42,349 bases of DNA, taken from NCBI GenBank assembly GCA_049644345.1, contig JBARRS010000175.1:1-42349 (forward strand). Reading direction: 5' to 3'. Origin of the DNA: JBARRS01 sp049644345 (GTDB lineage Bacteria; Actinomycetota; Thermoleophilia; Gaiellales; Gaiellaceae). The notes beneath the pieces were generated by a model. The model ran no database searches, was not told the origin of the DNA, and saw only the letters and a program-made list of their open reading frames with translations. A program made the translations under genes and the position numbers. Shown here piece after piece: positions 1 through 7,998 of the stretch; position 1 is the stretch's first letter; every line of letters starts with the position of its first letter.

Positions 1-284
1 GGATAGAGCGAGAAGAGCCGCTCCCGCTGCGCCTCGGCGTAGCACCCGCCGACGGCGATCACCTTCTCCGGATCGTGCTCCTTCAGCGCCCGCGCCTGCG
101 CGAGATGGGCCGCGAACCGCTGGTCGGGCTTCTCGCGGATGGTGCCGGTGTTGAAGACGATCACGTCCGCCTCGTCCTGCGAGACCGCCTCGCCGAGCCC
201 CAGGTCTTCGAGCATGCCCTTGATTCGCTCCGAGTCGTGAGCGTTCATCTGGCACCCGAACGTGGTGACGTGGTAGCGCTTCAC
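1..284 (-). CDS. miaB: tRNA-2-methylthio-N6-dimethylallyladenosine synthase MiaB, N-terminal part
   Basis: Only the first 94 residues are in the window; the gene runs off the left edge. They match the UPF0004 (methylthiotransferase N-terminal) domain of MiaB, a radical-SAM enzyme that methylthiolates i6A37 of tRNAs. Visible landmarks are TFGCQMN (Cys11), NTGTIRE (residues 45-51) and VGGC (Cys81). In the family the second motif reads NTC, so residue 47 is Gly where a ligand of the auxiliary 4Fe-4S cluster is expected. The GTG at 284 is the first possible start after the rny stop, which lies in the same frame 21 nt upstream. No clear ribosome binding site precedes it. Co-transcription with rny is likely. 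The family call is secure; the missing cysteine is what the sequence shows. Confidence 0.88.
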   Translation of the reverse strand, partial: MKRYHVTTFGCQMNAHDSERIKGMLEDLGLGEAVSQDEADVIVFNTGTIREKPDQRFAAHLAQARALKEHDPEKVIAVGGCYAEAQRERLFSLY

Positions 285-305
285 GGCGGCTGAATCGTAG
301 CCGCG

Positions 306-1838
306 CTACTTCGCGAATTCGATCGCGCGGCTCTCGCGGATCACGGTCACCTTGATCTGGCCTGGGTATTCGAGCTGGTCCTCGATCTCGCGCGCGATCT
401 CGTGCGAGAGCAGCACAGCGGTGTCGTCGTCGACCTCCTTCGGCTTGACGATGACTCGGATCTCGCGGCCGGCCTGGAGGGCGTACACCTTCTCGACACC
501 CTTGTGGTGCCCCGCGAGCTCCTCGAGTGCCTGGAGGCGCTTGATGTAGTGCTCGAGACTCTCGCCGCGAGCCCCCGGACGCGACGCCGAGATCGCGTCC
601 GCTGAGATCAGGAGCACCGCCTCGATCGTCTGCGGCTGTACCTCGTAGTGGTGCGCCTCGATCGCGTGCACGACCGCCTCGCTCTCGCCGTAGCGACGCG
701 CGTACTGCGCCGAGATGAGCGCGTGCGAGCCCTCGACCTCGTGCGTCAGCGCCTTGCCGAGGTCGTGAAGCAGCGCGGCGCGCCTTGCCGTCTTCACGCT
801 CGCCTCGAGCTCAGAGGCCATGATCCCGGCCAGGTGGACGACCTCGAGCGTGTGCTTGAGGACGTTCTGGCCGTAGCTCGTGCGGAACCGCAACCGGCCG
901 AGGATCTTGACGAGCTCCTCGTGGAACTCGCCGCAGTTCGCCTCGAAGACCGCCTGCTCGCCTGCATGAATGACGTGCTCCTCGATCTCCGCCTTTGACG
1001 CGTAGTAGGTCTCCTCGATCCGCGCCGGGTGGATCCGGCCGTCCTCGATCAGCTTCTGGAGCGTCAGCTTGGCGACCTCTCGCCGAATCCCGTCGAACGA
1101 CGAGAGCACCACTGCCTGCGGCGTGTCGTCGATGATGAAGTCGACTCCGGTCAGGTGCTCCAGCGCACGGATGTTGCGGCCCTCGCGGCCGATGATCCGC
1201 CCCTTCATGTCGTCGGATGGAAGCTCGACGAGCGAGACCGTCGTCTCGGCGGCGTGATTCGCCGCGACCCGCTGAAGGGCGTCGGCCACGAGATTGCGAG
1301 CCCTTCGCTTCGCTTCGGTCTGGGCCTCCTCCTCGAGCTGGCGCACGCGCCGGGCGAGCTCGTGCCTGACGAGCTCCTCCGAGCGGTCGAGAAGCTGCGC
1401 CTTCGCCTCGTTGACGGTCATCCCCGAGATGCGCTCGAGCTCGCGCAGCTCAGTCTCCTTCACCTGCTTCAGCTCCTCCTGGAGCTCCCTGGCGTGGGTT
1501 TCGCGATCGAGAACGCCCTGGTCGCGGCGGGTCAGCTCCGTGAGCTTGCGCTCGACATCCTCCTCTTTCGCGAGCACACGCTCCTCGATTTTGATCATCT
1601 CCGCGCGACGTCCGGAGATCTCCTCCTCTGCCTCGGCGCGGAGCTTGATCGATTGCTCGCGCGCCTCGATCTGGACCTCGCGCCGGAGCGACTCGACTTC
1701 TCGCTTGGCCTCGTCGAGCAGGATCTTGCGCGTCCGTCGCGCCGCAGCCAGGCGGGAGCCGGTGAGCGCGTAGAGGGCGACAAACGCCGCCGCCGCCCCC
1801 ACGGCGAGGCCGATAACGATGCCGATGACGACGAGCAT
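306..1838 (-). CDS. rny: ribonuclease Y
   Basis: 510-residue RNase Y, a membrane-anchored endoribonuclease that starts mRNA decay. It has an N-terminal membrane helix (about residues 2-25), a long charged coiled coil (about 30-195), a KH RNA-binding domain with GRIIGREGRN at about 213-222, and an HD phosphohydrolase domain with LLHDLGKAL around residue 358. Length fits the family (about 510-520). I chose the ATG at 1838 rather than an in-frame start 24 nt upstream. An AAGGAG ribosome binding site lies 6 nt before 1838, and the protein then begins directly with the membrane helix. miaB follows after 21 nt. Upstream is a roughly 190-nt non-coding leader separating it from recX. RNase J and PNPase are also in this window, so three major RNA-decay enzymes occur within about 27 kb. 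Confidence 0.96.
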   Translation of the reverse strand: MLVVIGIVIGLAVGAAAAFVALYALTGSRLAAARRTRKILLDEAKREVESLRREVQIEAREQSIKLRAEAEEEISGRRAEMIKIEERVLAKEEDVERKLTELTRRDQGVLDRETHARELQEELKQVKETELRELERISGMTVNEAKAQLLDRSEELVRHELARRVRQLEEEAQTEAKRRARNLVADALQRVAANHAAETTVSLVELPSDDMKGRIIGREGRNIRALEHLTGVDFIIDDTPQAVVLSSFDGIRREVAKLTLQKLIEDGRIHPARIEETYYASKAEIEEHVIHAGEQAVFEANCGEFHEELVKILGRLRFRTSYGQNVLKHTLEVVHLAGIMASELEASVKTARRAALLHDLGKALTHEVEGSHALISAQYARRYGESEAVVHAIEAHHYEVQPQTIEAVLLISADAISASRPGARGESLEHYIKRLQALEELAGHHKGVEKVYALQAGREIRVIVKPKEVDDDTAVLLSHEIAREIEDQLEYPGQIKVTVIRESRAIEFAK

Positions 1839-1887
1839 GAGCGCTCCTTCGTCCGCGCCCACACCCAGGCGTGCCCAAATCGGATGC

Positions 1888-1909
1888 CGAAGCCGCCCTC
1901 GCGGCTTCG
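1888..1909 (-). other. stem-loop and palindrome in the rny leader
   Basis: A perfect 9-bp stem with a 4-nt loop lies about 50 nt upstream of the rny start. A separate 15-nt palindrome (TCACCGC-C-GCGGTGA) sits at 1925-1939. There is no T-run on either strand, so the stem-loop is not an intrinsic terminator. A structured or regulated 5' leader for rny is the simplest reading. No convincing sigma-70 promoter could be fixed in 1863-2054. Confidence 0.4.
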
Positions 1910-2054
1910 ATCATTGCGGCTACCTCACCGCCGCGGTGACGCCCTCCGTTTTTTCTCTACTCCGCGTCGTATCAACGTCTGTACCGATTCGAAACAGCCC
2001 AAGTGCAGGCAAAAAACTCTGGGTTTATGAAGTGAGCTCCTATCGTAACGCTGC

Positions 2055-2639
2055 TCACCACTCCTGCGCAACGGCGGGGACAGCTGCTTCGACAGCGTCC
2101 GGCCCGAAGCCGCGCCGCAAGAGCGTCCGCGCAGCTCTCATGCCTCCGCCGTGCGCAGCAGCGACGCGCCTTGCCCGAGCGTCCTCCGGCTCGAGCGCGG
2201 CGATCGCCTCTCCCGTGACAGCGGCGGCGATCCCCTGGCGCTCGAGGTCGTCGCGGATCGCCGCGTCGCCCAGCCCGCGCTCGGCGAGCGCCCGCGCACG
2301 TGAGTGCGCGAACCGTCGGTCGTCGAGCAGACCGGCGCGCTCGAGCGCACCGAGGGCCTCTTCACGCGCGGCCGGAGCGACCCCGCGCCGGTCGAGGCGC
2401 TCGGCGAGCCCCCGGCGCGAGCGGTCGCGATGGGCAAGGGCCCCGGTCGCGAGCCCGAGCGCTCGGCTTCGCCGCAGCTCGCGCGCGAGCGTGCGCAGGC
2501 GCTCCCGGTCGAGATCGAGGCCGATCCAGACGCCGGCCCGAGCCGCCACTTCGACGGGAATTACGCGCCAGTCTGCGCCGTCGAGCTCAACGAGCACGCG
2601 CCCCGGCCGCTCGGGCCGGAGCCCCGTCACTTTCGGCAT
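2055..2639 (-). CDS. recX: regulatory protein RecX
   Basis: 194-residue RecX, the small all-helical modulator that binds RecA filaments and limits recombinase activity. The protein starts with the typical beta segment (ITxLxPxRPGRVxVxLDG pattern, residues 4-20). Three-helix repeats rich in Arg, Leu and Ala follow, such as GLLDDRRFAHSRARALAERG near residues 103-122. The ATG at 2639 lies inside recA and gives a 53-nt overlap. It is supported by a GAGGAG ribosome binding site 7 nt upstream and by conservation of the N-terminal segment. This is the last gene of the cinA-thpR-recA-recX array. Overlap with recA implies translational coupling, which would keep the two proteins in step. Confidence 0.93.
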   Translation of the reverse strand: MPKVTGLRPERPGRVLVELDGADWRVIPVEVAARAGVWIGLDLDRERLRTLARELRRSRALGLATGALAHRDRSRRGLAERLDRRGVAPAAREEALGALERAGLLDDRRFAHSRARALAERGLGDAAIRDDLERQGIAAAVTGEAIAALEPEDARARRVAAAHGGGMRAARTLLRRGFGPDAVEAAVPAVAQEW

Positions 2640-3708
2640 CCGCCGTCTCCTCGGTGTCCGCGGGCGTCGCCGGCGCGGTTTCGCCTTCTAGGGTCGGCAG
2701 CAAGCGCGCGGAGACGACCTGATCCGAACCGACGAGCTGCTGAATGCGGCCGAGGATCTGCTGCGTCACGTCCGGGTGCTCACGGAGGAACGCGGTCGCG
2801 TTCGGGCGACCCTGCCCGAGCCGCTCGTCCTCGAAGCTGAAGTATGAGCCCGATTTCTGGACGACCTTCCGCTCGAGCGCCGCGTCGAGCACCGAGCCCT
2901 CCCACGAGATGCCCGAGCCGTAGATGATGTCGAACTCGGCCTGCTTGAACGGAGGCGCGACCTTGTTCTTCACGACCTTGACGCGGACGCGGTTTCCGAC
3001 CGCCTCGACGCCTTCCTTGAGCGTCTCGATCCGCCGTACGTCGAGGCGGACGGACGAGTAGAACTTGAGCGCGCGGCCGCCCGGCGTCGTCTCCGGGTTG
3101 CCGAACATGACGCCGATCTTCTCGCGCAGCTGGTTCGTGAAGAGGCAGATCGTGTCGGTGCGGTTCAGCGTCCCGGCGAGCTTGCGCAGAGCCTGGCTCA
3201 TCAGGCGCGCCTGGAGGCCGACGTGGGTGTCACCCATCTCGCCCTCGATCTCCGCTTTCGGCGTCAGCGCCGCGACCGAGTCGATCGAGACGATGTCGAG
3301 GGCGCCCGAGCGGACGAGCAGCTCCGTGATCTCGAGCGCCTGCTCGCCGGTGTCCGGCTGAGAGACGAGCAGCTCGTCGATGTCGACGCCGATCCTCTTC
3401 GCGTAGGTCGGGTCCATCGCGTGCTCGGCGTCGACGAACGCGCAGATGCCGCCGCGCCTCTGCGCCTCGGCGATCGCGTGGTAGACGAGCGTCGTCTTGC
3501 CCGAGGACTCTGGGCCGAAGACCTCGACGATCCGGCCGCGCGGAAGGCCTCCGATCCCGAGCGCAAGGTCGAGCGAGAGCGCCCCGGTCGAGATTGCGCC
3601 GATCGCCACGTGAGCCTGGTCGTTCATCCGCATGATCGAGCCCTTGCCGAACTGGCGCTCGATCTGACCGAGAGCCGTGTCGAGTGCTTGCTCGCGATCC
3701 AATCTCAT
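2587..3708 (-). CDS. recA: recombinase RecA
   Basis: 373-residue RecA, the ATP-dependent strand-exchange protein of homologous recombination and SOS co-protease. The Walker A motif GPESSGKTT is at 65-73, and the family signature ALKFYSSVRLDVRR and L2-region residues are visible. The C-terminal tail beyond about residue 330 is Ala/Glu-rich and variable, as in other actinobacteria. The ATG at 3708 overlaps the thpR stop as ATGA, with AGGAGG only 3 nt upstream. A TTG two codons further in would have better spacing. No LexA-type SOS box is visible just upstream because the region is coding. Expression probably depends on promoters before the RodZ-like gene or inside cinA/thpR. Confidence 0.98.
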   Translation of the reverse strand: MRLDREQALDTALGQIERQFGKGSIMRMNDQAHVAIGAISTGALSLDLALGIGGLPRGRIVEVFGPESSGKTTLVYHAIAEAQRRGGICAFVDAEHAMDPTYAKRIGVDIDELLVSQPDTGEQALEITELLVRSGALDIVSIDSVAALTPKAEIEGEMGDTHVGLQARLMSQALRKLAGTLNRTDTICLFTNQLREKIGVMFGNPETTPGGRALKFYSSVRLDVRRIETLKEGVEAVGNRVRVKVVKNKVAPPFKQAEFDIIYGSGISWEGSVLDAALERKVVQKSGSYFSFEDERLGQGRPNATAFLREHPDVTQQILGRIQQLVGSDQVVSARLLPTLEGETAPATPADTEETADAESDGAPARAAGARAR

Positions 3709-4268
3709 CTACCTCCTAGCGCGACCGATTCGAGGACGCCGTACTGCGCCCCACCGGGCCGCAGGACGGACATGTAAACAGCAGCGTCGGACGGAGTGAA
3801 CGTACCGAGATCGGGGAGCTCGGGCCGGAGACGGGGCGGCCGACGGAAGCGAAGGACGGTGACATGCGGCAGCCAGCGCCGCTGCTCGCGCTCGTAGACG
3901 CGAAGCCGCTCGAGCCGCTCGTGCAGCTCGACTGCCAATCGTTCCGAGCGCGGTTCCTCCTCGCGGAGGGCGAGCATGCCGACGCTCCGCGTCTCGCGGT
4001 AGCGGTCGACCGAGAGGACGGGCGGCTCCACGCCCGCAGCCGCCTCGCGCAGCGCTCCGGCGACCGCGTCGAGGTCCTCGACGGGCCGGCGGCCGAGGAA
4101 GGCGAGCGTGAGATGGAGGTTCTCGCGCCCGACGACTCGCACGTCCTCGACACCGCCAAAGGCCCGTCGCTGCCAGAGAACGAGCCGCTCGAGCGTCTCG
4201 TCGGGCAGCCGCAGGGCGCAAAAGAGGCGCAGGTGGTCACGACCTTCGACGCTAGCAAGCACTTTCAC
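3705..4268 (-). CDS. thpR: RNA 2',3'-cyclic phosphodiesterase (2'-5' RNA ligase family)
   Basis: 187-residue 2H phosphoesterase of the ThpR/LigT family, which hydrolyses 2',3'-cyclic phosphates on RNA and can join 2'-5' tRNA halves in vitro. Both catalytic HxTx motifs are present: HLTLAFLG near residue 51 and HVTVLRF near residue 140. RLFCALRLPDE near the start matches the family N terminus. The GTG at 4268 overlaps the cinA stop (GTGA). A GTG two codons later (4262) has better spacing to the GGAGG and is a valid alternative. It lies between cinA and recA, which are adjacent in Bacillus. The 4-nt overlaps on both sides suggest tight co-translation. A role tied to recombination is not evident; RNA repair or tRNA processing is the family expectation. 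Confidence 0.9.
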   Translation of the reverse strand: MKVLASVEGRDHLRLFCALRLPDETLERLVLWQRRAFGGVEDVRVVGRENLHLTLAFLGRRPVEDLDAVAGALREAAAGVEPPVLSVDRYRETRSVGMLALREEEPRSERLAVELHERLERLRVYEREQRRWLPHVTVLRFRRPPRLRPELPDLGTFTPSDAAVYMSVLRPGGAQYGVLESVALGGR

Positions 4269-5536
4269 GCGCCTCCGTCGCGATTCTGTGCCAAGACGCG
4301 CCGAACGAGATGGAGCGCGACCGCAGCGGCACGGCCTCGGACGGCCTCGCGATCGCCCGGGAGCTGGAGACGCTGCGCGAGCTCGCCGTCCGGCCCTGCC
4401 GCGCAGACGTGCACGAGCCCGACGGGTTTCTCGGGCGTGCCCCCACCGGGACCGGCCACACCTGTCACCGCCACCGCGACATCGGCGTGGAACCGCGCCC
4501 GCGCGCCAGCGGCCATCGCCGCCGCGGTCTCCGCCGAGACCGCCCCATGGCGTTCGAGCAGCTCCTCGGGGACGCCGAGGCCGCTCGTCTTCACTTCGTC
4601 CGCGTAGGCGACGAGGCCGCCGACGAAGACGGCGCTGGCGCCGGGCACGGCCGTCAGCCGGGCGGCGACTAGCCCGCCCGTGCTGGACTCCGCTGTCGCC
4701 AGCGAGAGGTTGCGCGAGCGGCAGAGCTCGAGCACGATCTCGGCGATCGACCGCTCGTCTTCCGCGAAGAGGTACTCGCCGAGGCTCTCCCGCAGCCTCG
4801 CGGCGAGGTCGTCGGACGCCGCCTCGGCCCTCTGGTCCACGAGCATGTCGACGTGGATCTCGAGCTCTCGGGCACAAACGGTCGTCTCGACCCCGTCCCG
4901 CTCGCCGCCCGCGTCCTCCAATGTCTGGGCGACGGTGGACTCGCTCGCGCCGAAGAAGCGAAGGACCCGGCGAACGGGCGGCCGAGCCCGCTCCAGGACT
5001 GCGCGCACGGGCTCGCTCTCGAGTGCGGCGCGCCACAGGCCGCGTAGCTCGTTGGGCGGACCGGGAAGCAGGACGAAGGCAGTCGCCGCGGCTTGAATCA
5101 CAAGGCCCGGCGCGGTGCCGGCGAGGCCGAGCGAGAGGGCTCCCTCCGGGAGGGTCGCCTGCTTGCGAACACCGGCGGCGAAGTCCGCGTATGGGCGGCC
5201 GAGTCGGGCCGCGATCGTCCGGGAGACCCGCTCGATCTCGCGCTCGAGCTCCGGATCGACCTGAAGTGCGAGGCCGGTGACACGCGCGACCGTCGCGACG
5301 GAGCGGTCGTCGTGCGTCGGGCCGAGCCCGCCGGAGACGACGCAGAGGTCGACGCCGAGCCCTTCGCGGAGAGCGGCCTCGAGCTCCGTCTCCCGATCGC
5401 CGACGATGACGATCCGTTTCGGCTCGAGGCCGAGCGAGACGAGCTGACGGGCCAGGAAGGGCCCGTTTCGGTCACGGCGATCGCCGCGGACGAGCTCGCT
5501 GCCTGTGACGACGACGAGCGCGCTGGGACGCTTCAA
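4265..5536 (-). CDS. cinA: CinA family protein (nicotinamide-nucleotide amidohydrolase)
   Basis: 423-residue CinA with an N-terminal molybdopterin-binding-like domain and a C-terminal NMN-deamidase (PncC) domain. The first carries TGSELVRGDRRDRNGPFLA and GGLGPTHDDRS. The second carries AESSTGGLVAARLT, VAVTGVAGPGGGTPEKPVGLV and helical flanks. The usual AESCTGG loop has Ser instead of Cys; this position varies in the family. The enzyme converts NMN to nicotinic acid mononucleotide in pyridine nucleotide recycling, and the name reflects its common linkage to competence and recA. I chose TTG 5536 because it overlaps the stop of the RodZ-like gene (TTGA) and fits the family N terminus. Earlier in-frame starts would extend into that gene. 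Length is typical. Confidence 0.94.
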   Translation of the reverse strand: MKRPSALVVVTGSELVRGDRRDRNGPFLARQLVSLGLEPKRIVIVGDRETELEAALREGLGVDLCVVSGGLGPTHDDRSVATVARVTGLALQVDPELEREIERVSRTIAARLGRPYADFAAGVRKQATLPEGALSLGLAGTAPGLVIQAAATAFVLLPGPPNELRGLWRAALESEPVRAVLERARPPVRRVLRFFGASESTVAQTLEDAGGERDGVETTVCARELEIHVDMLVDQRAEAASDDLAARLRESLGEYLFAEDERSIAEIVLELCRSRNLSLATAESSTGGLVAARLTAVPGASAVFVGGLVAYADEVKTSGLGVPEELLERHGAVSAETAAAMAAGARARFHADVAVAVTGVAGPGGGTPEKPVGLVHVCAAGPDGELAQRLQLPGDREAVRGRAAAVALHLVRRVLAQNRDGGA

Positions 5537-6282
5537 GCGGTCTTCGTTGCCCGCCTGATCCCGGCGGCCGTGACGATCACGTTGACCGCGGTCTGTGAGG
5601 GCCACGTCCCCAGCTTGCCGTTGACCGTGGCCGTCACCGCTGCGGGGTTTCCGACCTGCAAGTACAGCCTGCGTGCGCTGAGTGGCAGCGTCTTACCGGG
5701 CTCGAGCGTCCCCTCGTAGAGCTGCTGCCCGGATGCCGAACCGCGGAATGCCCGGATCCAGCAGGCGCCGTTGACCGCGTGGAGGACGAGGTGCGCCACC
5801 GCCGGGACCCGCCGCTGCGGCGGGCGCACGGCCGCCCGCTGGTGGGCCGGGGCAGTCTTCTGGGAGACCGAGTTGACGCCGTGGTAGCTCTGGCCGCGGG
5901 TGCTGCCGAACTTCCACGCGACGATCACCAGACCGGCGACCGCGGCGATCGCGAGCACCGCCAGGACAACGCTGCGCCGCTGGATCGGCCCAAACCCCGG
6001 CGCCGTATGGCGGCGCGGAGGCCGCACCGCCGGCAGCTCATCCTCGCCTGTGACATAGCGGGAGTTGTACTCGTCGAGGTAGAGCTGTCCGTCGAGGCCG
6101 AGGTGGTCGGCGTAGGTGCGCAGGAAGCCCTTGACGTAGGTCTGGGCCGGCAGGTCGTCGAACGACTCCTCCTCGAGCGCCCGCAGGTACTTCGCCCGGA
6201 TCTTCGTCGCCCGCTCGATCTCGGGAAAGTCGAGCTGCTGGCGCAGCCGTGCCTCCCGCAGGCTGTTGCCGATCTCGAACAC
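5533..6282 (-). CDS. RodZ-like helix-turn-helix membrane protein (DUF4115)
   Basis: 249-residue protein with a cytoplasmic HTH_25-type domain (about residues 6-66, with SLREARLRQQ and the hallmark TYVKGFLRTYADHLGL). A single membrane helix follows (about 104-123), then an extracytoplasmic beta domain of the RodZ/DUF4115 kind (about 165-245). RodZ links the MreB cytoskeleton to the cell-wall elongation machinery; Bacillus YmfM is the counterpart beside cinA-recA. No mreB is in the window, so a shape role is inference. GTG 6282 was chosen because it starts exactly at the conserved domain and follows a TACAAT box by 9 nt. It is the first gene of the cinA-thpR-recA-recX cluster. Confidence 0.85.
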   Translation of the reverse strand: MFEIGNSLREARLRQQLDFPEIERATKIRAKYLRALEEESFDDLPAQTYVKGFLRTYADHLGLDGQLYLDEYNSRYVTGEDELPAVRPPRRHTAPGFGPIQRRSVVLAVLAIAAVAGLVIVAWKFGSTRGQSYHGVNSVSQKTAPAHQRAAVRPPQRRVPAVAHLVLHAVNGACWIRAFRGSASGQQLYEGTLEPGKTLPLSARRLYLQVGNPAAVTATVNGKLGTWPSQTAVNVIVTAAGIRRATKTA

Positions 6283-6291
6283 GCGGGCTCG

Positions 6292-6320
6292 ATTGTAGTG
6301 GCGTCCGGCTCTACTGGAAG
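6292..6320 (-). promoter_or_regulatory. candidate promoter of the RodZ-like/cinA/recA operon
   Basis: A TACAAT hexamer (minus strand, 6297-6292) matches the sigma-70 -10 consensus at 5 of 6 positions. It lies 9 nt before the GTG at 6282, so the transcript would be leaderless or nearly so. A weak -35 (CTTCCA) is 17 nt upstream and overlaps the end of the preceding gene. Start-site mapping is needed for proof. Confidence 0.55.
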
Positions 6321-6706
6321 TGGAGCAGGACCGCGTAGAACCCGACCGCGAGCGCCGCGGTGATCCCGACGCAGAGGCCGAGCACCCCGAGCGCGTGGCC
6401 GATGCGAGCCGCCCGGCGACCTTCAAGCCTGCCGAGGCTGAGCTCGACCGCGAAACGGGCGCGCCGGGCGAAGGTGATCGAGGCAAGCGCCAGCACGATT
6501 CCCGCCGCGGCAGCACTTGCGACGGCCGTCGGCAGCGTCAGCTGTTTGAGGACATTCGCAGCCTCCAGCGCGACCGGCAGAGCGGCGAGCGCCAGGACTC
6601 CGAGCGCGATCGACGCCCAGGCCCGAGCGTTCCGCTGCGAGAGCACGCTACCGCCGCTCGTTTGGACGGACAGCGAAGTCTGGCGGGATGGAGCGACCGA
6701 TGACAC
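6311..6706 (-). CDS. small membrane protein of unknown function
   Basis: 131-residue predicted membrane protein with three hydrophobic segments: about 31-50, 58-78 and 105-128. A basic loop rich in Arg (GRLEGRRAARIGHALG) lies before the last one. The layout resembles short DUF4190-type membrane proteins, but I do not recognise a defined family. The first 25 residues are Ser/Thr-rich and poorly constrained. Start GTG 6706 is one option; a GTG near residue 21 (VLSQRNARAWAS) may be the true start. It sits between the nucleoside transporter permease and the RodZ-like gene on the same strand. It ends 28 nt before the RodZ-like start, where that gene's promoter appears to lie. Confidence 0.6.
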   Translation of the reverse strand: MSSVAPSRQTSLSVQTSGGSVLSQRNARAWASIALGVLALAALPVALEAANVLKQLTLPTAVASAAAAGIVLALASITFARRARFAVELSLGRLEGRRAARIGHALGVLGLCVGITAALAVGFYAVLLHFQ

Positions 6707-6768
6707 GCGTGACTACGAAAGATGGTGAAGGCCGTCTCGGACGGGCCGCCAGTCTATCGACGCAGGGC

Positions 6769-7998
6769 TTACTGCTTCACGTACGGACGGCCATCGGCGG
6801 CCGGCGGGATCGAGCGGCCGATGACCCCAGCGACCGCGATCAGCGTGAGCACGTAGGGCAGAGCGTTAAAAAGCGTCGACAGCGTCGCCACGGAGCTCGA
6901 GCTCTGCGCGAACTCTGGAAGTCGGTCGCCGAGCGCGCTCGAGAACCCGAACAGCAGGGCGGCGGCGAACGCACCGAAGGGTCGCCACTTGCCGAAGATC
7001 ATCGCCGCGAGGGCGATGAAGCCCCGGCCGCCGGTCAGGTTCTGGTCGAAGAGGTGGACGAAGCCGAGGGACAGGTACGCCCCGCCGAGCGCCGACAGCA
7101 TGCCCGAGATCACGACCGAGACGTACCGTGTCTTGTAGACGGAGATCCCGACGGTGTCGGCCGCACGGGGATGCTCACCGACGGCGCGGACGCGTAGCCC
7201 GATCGGGGTCCTGAAGATGACGAGGTACGAGAGGACGAGCACGAGGAAGCTCAGCCAGATCATCAGATTCAGGTTGCCGAGCGCCGGCCCGAAGAAGTAG
7301 ACGCCGTCAAGGAAGCTCAGGTGCACGCTGGGGATCACCTGGATCGACGTTGGAGTCCCTCTATCGCCGTACTTCTGGACGAACGCGTAGCCCGTGATTC
7401 CGAGGGCCAGAAAGTTGATCGCCGTGCCGGTGACGATCTGGTCCGCTCGGAGGTGGATGGCGAAGAACGCGTGCACCAGCGCGAGCGCGCCCCCGGACGC
7501 CATCCCGATCAGGATTCCGAGCTCCCAGGACTTTGTGACGTCGGAGCCCCAGACCGCGAAGAAGGCGCCCATCAGCATCATCCCCTCGAGCCCGATGTTC
7601 ACGACGCCGCTTCGTTCCGAGACCATGCCGCCGATCGCGGCGTAGGTGAGCGGAGTCGCGTAAGCGAGCGTCGAGGCGACGAGGGCCGACCAAACGACGA
7701 CGATACTGAGCTTGCCGGCGCTCGCATTCGTTGCGAGGACTCCGAGGGCGATCCCGACGAGCCCGCTCATTACGGCGCCCCAGCCCACGCGGCGCTGCTC
7801 TCGGACAACAGCCCAGATCCCGGCAGCGACGGCAAGAATGCCGACTGCGATCGGTAGGGCCTCGGTGCGGCTCTTGAGTGGCGGTAGCGCCAGCCAGAAA
7901 GCCAGTAGCCCGAGGCCGATGCCGAGGATGCCGATCGACTTCGGTTCGAACAGCCGCCACCAGCCGCCGGTCGTTCTCGCCGCGGCCCGAGCGATCAT
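6769..7998 (-). CDS. nucleoside ABC transporter permease, NupQ-type
   Basis: 409-residue BPD_transp_2-family inner-membrane permease, one of two in a BMP-type nucleoside (or simple sugar) importer. It has about ten hydrophobic segments. Family motifs include GVVNIGLEGMMLMGAFFAV, the EAA-like loop GLRVRAVGEHPRAADTVGI (about residues 275-293) and GGRGFIALAAMIFGKWRP. An N-terminal stretch of roughly 100 residues with three extra helices precedes the core shared with shorter homologues. ATG 7998 overlaps the stop of the upstream permease gene (ATGA) and follows a GGGAGGGAG ribosome binding site. It is the last gene of the four-gene transporter operon. Substrate cannot be read from the sequence; nucleosides are the family norm. 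Confidence 0.92.
   Translation of the reverse strand: MIARAAARTTGGWWRLFEPKSIGILGIGLGLLAFWLALPPLKSRTEALPIAVGILAVAAGIWAVVREQRRVGWGAVMSGLVGIALGVLATNASAGKLSIVVVWSALVASTLAYATPLTYAAIGGMVSERSGVVNIGLEGMMLMGAFFAVWGSDVTKSWELGILIGMASGGALALVHAFFAIHLRADQIVTGTAINFLALGITGYAFVQKYGDRGTPTSIQVIPSVHLSFLDGVYFFGPALGNLNLMIWLSFLVLVLSYLVIFRTPIGLRVRAVGEHPRAADTVGISVYKTRYVSVVISGMLSALGGAYLSLGFVHLFDQNLTGGRGFIALAAMIFGKWRPFGAFAAALLFGFSSALGDRLPEFAQSSSSVATLSTLFNALPYVLTLIAVAGVIGRSIPPAADGRPYVKQ

Noticed and set aside
2032..2058. Inverted repeat GTGAGC/GCTCAC after recX as an intrinsic terminator.
   Set aside because: The loop is 15 nt and the T-run begins about 15 nt beyond the stem, too far for a standard terminator.
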